This document shows, piece after piece, positions 23,159-27,210 of a DNA stretch of 27,210 nt (position 1 is its first letter; each line of letters opens with the position of its first letter). The translations under genes were made by a program, and so were the position numbers. This DNA comes from Halorhodospira sp. Lineage in GTDB: Bacteria; Pseudomonadota; Gammaproteobacteria; Nitrococcales; Halorhodospiraceae. The notes below the pieces were generated by a model that saw nothing but the letters and a program-made list of their open reading frames with translations, ran no database searches and had not been told where the DNA came from. The DNA is taken from NCBI GenBank assembly GCA_007121755.1, contig SKJZ01000244.1, positions 1 to 27,210 of the forward strand, in the 5' to 3' direction.

Positions 23159-23163
23159 ATAAC

Positions 23164-24615
23164 GTGTTGATCTTTGAGCTGAGCCGGCACGGCTGCCGGG
23201 CTAGTGCCCAGGCCCCGCGCCAACGCGCCGATACGGGCAGTCTGCCGCGGCGTTTTCTGCGCCGTAACGCGCCTCAACTGCCCGAAGTTTCGGAGTTGGA
23301 GGCGGTGCGCCACTATACTCGGCTCTCTCAAAAGAACTTTGCGATCGACACCCACTTCTACCCTCTCGGCTCCTGCACGATGAAGTACAACCCCCGGGGA
23401 GCCAATGCGGCGGCGATGCTGCCGCAGTTCTTGGAACGGCATCCGCTGGCCCCCGCCTCCACCGGGCAGGGCTTCATGGCCTGCATTCATGAGCTTCAGG
23501 ACTATCTAGCCGAGGCCAGCGGGATGCGAGCCGTCACGCTATCGGTTATGGCGGGGGCGCAGGGGGAATTCGCTGGCGTGGCGATGATCCGCGCCTACCA
23601 CACGGCCAGGGGCGACACCGCGCGTGATGAGATCCTGGTGCCCGACGCGGCTCACGGCACCAACCCGGCAACCGCCACCATGTGCGGCTACAAGGTGCGT
23701 GAGATCCCGACCGGGGCCGACGGGGACGTCGATATGGACGCCCTGCGAGAGGCGTGCGGCGAACGCACCGCGGGAATCATGCTGACCAATCCGTCGACCG
23801 TCGGCGTCTTCGAACGGCGCATCCAGGAAATCGCGCAACTTGTCCACGAAGCGGGCGGTCTGCTCTATTACGATGGGGCCAACCTCAACGCGATCTTGGG
23901 CAAGGCCCGGCCCGGCGATATGGGTTTCGACGTAATCCACATGAACCTGCACAAGACGTTTTCCACGCCTCATGGCGGAGGCGGCCCCGGCGCCGCGGCC
24001 GTCGGGGTCGGAGAACGGCTGCTGCCGTATCTGCCCATCCCGCGGGTCGTTAAGGAGCATCACGGATACCGGTGGCTTGACGAGAACGACTGTCCGGACT
24101 CCATCGGCCGCCTCGGTACGTTCGCGGGAAACGCCGGAATTTTGTTGCGCGCGTACGCCTACGTGCGCATGCTCGGCCGCGAGGGCATGGTCCGGGTGGG
24201 CGAGTACTCGACCCTGAACGCCAACTATCTGATGGCCCGTCTCCGCGACGCCGGGTTTACCGTTGCCTACCCCGAACGGCGCGCCAGCCACGAGTTCATC
24301 ATTAGCCTGAAGCGGGAAGCGAAGGAGATCGGCGTAAACGTCATGGACTTCGCCAAACGGCTGCTGGACTTGGGCTACCACGCCCCCACCACCTACTTCC
24401 CGTTGCTCATCTCCGAGGCGCTGCTTATCGAGCCCACGGAAACAGAGTCGAAACGCGAACTCGACGGCTTCGTCGATGCCATGGTACGGATACGTCAGGA
24501 GGCCAAGGACAACATCGAGACCGTAAAGGGGGCGCCTTATCGGTTGCCGGTGCGCCGTCTTGACGACGTCAAAGCAGCCCGCGAGCTGAACCTGCGCTGG
24601 ACCGCGCAAGGGTAA
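23164..24615 (+). CDS. gcvPB: Glycine dehydrogenase (decarboxylating) subunit 2
   Basis: The PLP-carrying subunit of glycine decarboxylase. From GTG 23164 it is 483 residues and begins MLIFELSRHGCRA, the usual opening of this subunit. Signatures are PEVSELEAVRHYTRLSQKNF, IDTHFYPLGSCTMKYNPR, VPDAAHGTNPATATMCGY, LTNPSTVGVFE and the PLP-binding Lys264 in NLHKTFSTPHGGGGPG. YFPLLISEALLIEPTETESK lies near the end. With gcvT, gcvH and gcvPA it gives P, H and T components in one operon. Confidence 0.96.
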   Translation: MLIFELSRHGCRASAQAPRQRADTGSLPRRFLRRNAPQLPEVSELEAVRHYTRLSQKNFAIDTHFYPLGSCTMKYNPRGANAAAMLPQFLERHPLAPASTGQGFMACIHELQDYLAEASGMRAVTLSVMAGAQGEFAGVAMIRAYHTARGDTARDEILVPDAAHGTNPATATMCGYKVREIPTGADGDVDMDALREACGERTAGIMLTNPSTVGVFERRIQEIAQLVHEAGGLLYYDGANLNAILGKARPGDMGFDVIHMNLHKTFSTPHGGGGPGAAAVGVGERLLPYLPIPRVVKEHHGYRWLDENDCPDSIGRLGTFAGNAGILLRAYAYVRMLGREGMVRVGEYSTLNANYLMARLRDAGFTVAYPERRASHEFIISLKREAKEIGVNVMDFAKRLLDLGYHAPTTYFPLLISEALLIEPTETESKRELDGFVDAMVRIRQEAKDNIETVKGAPYRLPVRRLDDVKAARELNLRWTAQG

Positions 24616-24739
24616 CGATCAGCCGCGCACGCCACCGGCCGCATGGCGCCAAAGCCGGCACCACGCGTATAAGGCCGAATGGCCCTCTTGAAACTTGAAC
24701 CTCACAACTTACATCTTACGGACTTTTTGGAGGGACTCC

Positions 24740-25690
24740 ATGTCTGCCATTATTAGCGGCTCCACCGCTTTCGACAACATCATGGTCTTTCAAGACCGCT
24801 TCCGGAACCACATCCTTCCGGAGCAGGTACACATCCTGAACGTTTCGTTTCTGGTTCCTGAGTTGCGGCGGGAATTCGGCGGCTGTGCCGGAAACATCGC
24901 CTACAACCTGAAGCTCCTCGGCGAAGAGCCGCTGCCACTGTCCACCGTCGGCGCGGACTTCGGCCCGTACGGCGACTGGATGACCGCCAAGGGCATCGAC
25001 CAGCGCTGCGTACACGTGATGGAGGACGCCTATACCGCCCAGGCGTATATCACCACCGATATTGACGACAACCAGATCACCGCCTTCCACCCCGGAGCGA
25101 TGGCGCTTGCCCACCACGTTGACGTCCCCACCAACACCGGCGCCAATCTCGGCGTGGTCGCCCCCAACGGTCCCGACGGCATGGTCAAGCACGCGCGGCA
25201 GTTCGTTGACGCGGGTATCCCGTTTATCTTCGACCCCGGCCAGGCGCTCCCGCTTTTCGACGGGGACCAGTTGCGCGAGTTCATCGGCCACGCCACCTGG
25301 GTGGCGGTCAACGACTACGAGTCGCGTCTGGTCTCTGAGCGGACGGGATGGTCCCCTGAGGAAGTCGCCGAACAGGTGGAGGCGCTGATCGTCACGCGTG
25401 GCGGCGAGGGCTCATACATCTACACCGGCGGCGAGAAGATCAAGATTCCGGCGGCCAAGGTCAGCGCCGTGGTCGATCCCACCGGCTGTGGCGACGCCTT
25501 CCGCGCCGGCATCCTGTTCGGCCTCATTCGCGGGCTGGATTGGGAGACCACGGGGCGCATCGCTTCCCTGATGGGCGCCGTTAAGGTGGAGCACCACGGG
25601 ACGCAGAACCACACCCTGACCCAGGAGCAACTCCGGGCGCGGTACATGGAGTCGTTCCACGCCGAGTTGGAGCCGGCGCTTACCATGTAG
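24740..25690 (+). CDS. PfkB-family carbohydrate/nucleoside kinase
   Basis: A ribokinase-fold sugar or nucleoside kinase of 316 residues. The N-terminal substrate motif is FGGCAGNIAYNLKLLG (about 46-61) and the C-terminal ATP and anion-hole motif is VVDPTGCGDAFRAG with catalytic Asp252. The overall pattern resembles bacterial adenosine kinases of the PfkB family, so adenosine is a plausible substrate; fructose- or ribose-type substrates are not excluded. ATG 24740 has a GGAGGG ribosome site. It follows gcvPB after 124 bases, where only a weak promoter-like TTGAAA (24688) is seen, so it may be transcribed with gcv or alone. Confidence 0.88.
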   Translation: MSAIISGSTAFDNIMVFQDRFRNHILPEQVHILNVSFLVPELRREFGGCAGNIAYNLKLLGEEPLPLSTVGADFGPYGDWMTAKGIDQRCVHVMEDAYTAQAYITTDIDDNQITAFHPGAMALAHHVDVPTNTGANLGVVAPNGPDGMVKHARQFVDAGIPFIFDPGQALPLFDGDQLREFIGHATWVAVNDYESRLVSERTGWSPEEVAEQVEALIVTRGGEGSYIYTGGEKIKIPAAKVSAVVDPTGCGDAFRAGILFGLIRGLDWETTGRIASLMGAVKVEHHGTQNHTLTQEQLRARYMESFHAELEPALTM

Positions 25691-25752
25691 GTTCGGTTCG
25701 GGCGCGGCGGCGGCGAGTATGCTGCAAACGTCCGTGGATTGGAGCGAGGCCT

Positions 25753-26364
25753 TTGAATCGGGACTCCGGCGTCACCATCGACCTCGAAACCGGCTTGGTG
25801 CAACCGGCGGTTCATCGTCCTTCGCCCAATCAGGACGCGCGCCCCGCCGACTGCGCCATCGATCTGGTGGTGCTTCACGGGATCAGCCTTCCGCCGGGGG
25901 CGTTCGGTGGCCCTTGGGTCGACCGGCTGTTCACCAACCGGCTCGACCCGGCGGCCCACCCCTACTTCCGGGAAATCGCCCACCTGCGCGTCTCTTCACA
26001 CCTGTTCGTCGGCCGCGAAGGCCATATCGTCCAGTACGTACCGCTCCACCGGCGCGCTTGGCACGCCGGCCGCTCGTCCCATCAGGGGCGGCCCGACTGC
26101 AACGATTTCTCCATCGGCATCGAAATGGAAGGCACTGACGAGAGCGCCTACACCGAAGCGCAGTACCGGACGCTGGACCGCCTCCTACCGGCCCTGATGG
26201 CCGTCTACCCCGGCATCGCCGCCGACCGGATCGTCGGGCATTGCGACGTCTCACCCGGCCGCAAGACCGATCCCGGTCCCTGCTTCGACTGGGAGCGGGC
26301 ACGCCGAGCCGTGCTGTCTAATCGTGACCACGGCCGCGAGACGACTCGGGACAGAGTAGGCTGA
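25753..26364 (+). CDS. ampD: 1,6-anhydro-N-acetylmuramyl-L-alanine amidase AmpD
   Basis: A cytoplasmic zinc amidase that cuts the peptide from anhydro-muropeptides in murein recycling; its loss raises AmpR-driven beta-lactamase where that system exists. The 203-residue protein has no signal peptide. Zinc ligands are His42 (VVLHGISLPPG), His163 and Asp173 (GHCDVSPGRKTDPG), with catalytic Glu124 (FSIGIEMEGTD). All are offset 8-9 residues from the E. coli positions (His34, Glu116, His154, Asp164). The start is TTG 25753 with GGAG at 25741. The 3' end overlaps convergent apaH by 47 bases, giving a C-terminal tail (NRDHGRETTRDRVG) with no family similarity. Confidence 0.93.
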   Translation: MNRDSGVTIDLETGLVQPAVHRPSPNQDARPADCAIDLVVLHGISLPPGAFGGPWVDRLFTNRLDPAAHPYFREIAHLRVSSHLFVGREGHIVQYVPLHRRAWHAGRSSHQGRPDCNDFSIGIEMEGTDESAYTEAQYRTLDRLLPALMAVYPGIAADRIVGHCDVSPGRKTDPGPCFDWERARRAVLSNRDHGRETTRDRVG

Positions 26365-27172
26365 CCCGTTTTCCCTCGCCCTCCGGATCCACTCTTACCG
26401 CCGTCAACGTCCCTCCCCACAAACAGCCGGTATCGATCGAGAGCACGCCGTCCTGGTGGTGGAAGCCCAAACGCGACCAGTGGCCCGTCACCAACGTAAC
26501 CGGGTCCGGCACGGAACGAAGCCGGCGCCGAGTCTCGAACCACGGGATATAGCCGTCCGGCGCCCCTTCGGGCGCCCCCTTGTAGCGCAGCTGCAACGCT
26601 CCATCGGCGTCCGTAAAACGCATCCGCGTAAAGGCGTTCGTGATATAGCGCAGCCGGTCGTAACCCGACAGATCATCCGACCACTCGTTGGGCCGGTTGC
26701 CGTAGATGTGGCCCATCAGATCGTTGAAGCCGTCACCGCGCAGCTCCCGCTCCAACTCTTCGGCGTAGCCCCTCGCCGCGTCGACACTCCACCCCGGCGG
26801 CAAGCCCGCGTGGACCATCGCGTAACCCAGACCGGCGTCGAGATGCATGAGCGGCCTGCGGCGCAACCACTCCAAAAGCTCCGGGCCGTCGTCCGCATCC
26901 AACACCGCCCGCAGGGTGTCATTGGACTTCAGCCGTCCGTGACCACTCCAAACCGCGAGTAGGTGGATGTCGTGATTGCCGAGCACCGTGACGGCCGCCT
27001 CGCCCAACTGCCGTTTGACCAGCCTGAGCACGCCCAACGAGTCCGGACCGCGATTGACGAGATCGCCGACGAACCAGATTCGATCCTCCGATGGATCGAA
27101 GGCCACCGCCTCCAGGAGCCGTTCCAACGGCTCCCTGCACCCTTGAATGTCGCCGATGGCGTAGACAGCCAC
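26318..27172 (-). CDS. apaH: Symmetrical bis(5'-nucleosyl)-tetraphosphatase
   Basis: A metallophosphatase that splits diadenosine tetraphosphate (Ap4A) into two ADP and removes Np4N caps from RNA in bacteria. The 284-residue protein has the family metal motifs in order: AIGDIQGC (near 6), FVGDLVNRGPDS (near 34), GNHDIHLL (near 65) and VTGHWSRLGF (near 225). The start is GTG 27172 with a GGGGAG ribosome site. Its final residues (SSRGRGHD) are encoded within the overlap with ampD. Upstream of it, 27173-27210 has too little sequence to name the next gene; one minus-strand frame ends in TAA one base before this start. Confidence 0.94.
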   Translation of the reverse strand: MAVYAIGDIQGCREPLERLLEAVAFDPSEDRIWFVGDLVNRGPDSLGVLRLVKRQLGEAAVTVLGNHDIHLLAVWSGHGRLKSNDTLRAVLDADDGPELLEWLRRRPLMHLDAGLGYAMVHAGLPPGWSVDAARGYAEELERELRGDGFNDLMGHIYGNRPNEWSDDLSGYDRLRYITNAFTRMRFTDADGALQLRYKGAPEGAPDGYIPWFETRRRLRSVPDPVTLVTGHWSRLGFHHQDGVLSIDTGCLWGGTLTAVRVDPEGEGKRVSLLCPESSRGRGHD

Positions 27173-27210
27173 GTTACTCCCCCCGATTACGAGACGGAAC
27201 GCTGTTTACC

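Noticed and set aside
23143..23163. ATG 23143 as gcvPB start, overlapping the tpx stop
   Set aside because: An AGGAGG five bases before GTG 23164 and the family opening MLIFE favour the later start.
23539..24609. 356-codon open frame antisense to gcvPB, and similar ones over ilvA, the permease and gcvPA
   Set aside because: They are shadows of conserved genes, with low-complexity Arg/Gly/His-rich products and no family motifs.
21236..24615. Broken glycine decarboxylase (frameshifted or interrupted gcvP)
   Set aside because: GcvPA and GcvPB each have full family length and proper ends; this is the natural two-subunit form, with tpx between the genes rather than inside one.

Overview
The window is GC-rich bacterial DNA, densely coding on both strands. 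It reads as a gammaproteobacterial chromosome, most likely from a Chromatiales / Ectothiorhodospiraceae-type organism. The strongest taxonomic cue is a gammaproteobacterial core block: ZapB-like protein - zapA - 6S RNA (ssrS) - 5-formyl-THF cyclo-ligase, divergent from UPF0149 (ygfB) - pepP. The family-level placement is inference.

Layout. 1-332: a dispersed-type inverted-repeat element (1-132) and the leader of a MoaD/ThiS-like sulfur carrier (333-572). 586-1344 (minus): rpiA followed by a tiny membrane ORF. 1433-4685 (plus): ilvA, a TetR-type regulator and a YdjM-type membrane protein. 4782-6922: a polysaccharide deacetylase convergent with a Bax/GH73 glucosaminidase. 7282-12633 (plus): a signalling operon of stand-alone receiver, FIST-domain sensor, hybrid histidine kinase and a receiver-linked class III adenylate cyclase. 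12591-14485 (minus): EVE protein, 5-FCL, 6S RNA, zapA, ZapB-like. 14553-14841: a second, larger inverted-repeat element. 14887-16796: ygfB-pepP. 16855-19602: Fur-type promoter, iron-binding lipoprotein and permease. 19685-24615: gcvT-gcvH-gcvPA-tpx-gcvPB. 24740-25690: a PfkB-family kinase. 25753-27172: ampD convergent with apaH.

How the genes work together. Most of the window is housekeeping: pentose phosphate and isoleucine synthesis, cell division and 6S RNA, peptide turnover, one-carbon metabolism through the two-subunit glycine cleavage system, murein recycling and Ap4A hydrolysis. The most unusual part is 7282-12633. The last three genes of that operon overlap by ATGA, so the sensor, kinase and cyclase should be made together. 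FIST proteins encoded beside hybrid kinases resemble the NosP/NahK nitric-oxide pair of Pseudomonas. Here the chain appears to end in cAMP synthesis, because the cyclase keeps every catalytic residue and carries ATP-type specificity residues. The cyclase also begins with two HisKA-like helices and no kinase ATPase domain, an arrangement I do not recognise from a described system.

Other points of note are a putative Fur box at the iron transporter (14 of 19 consensus positions), tpx placed between the two glycine decarboxylase subunit genes, a 30-residue ORF resembling a DUF2905 protein with its middle deleted, two structurally related inverted-repeat elements, and two convergent gene pairs whose 3' ends overlap.
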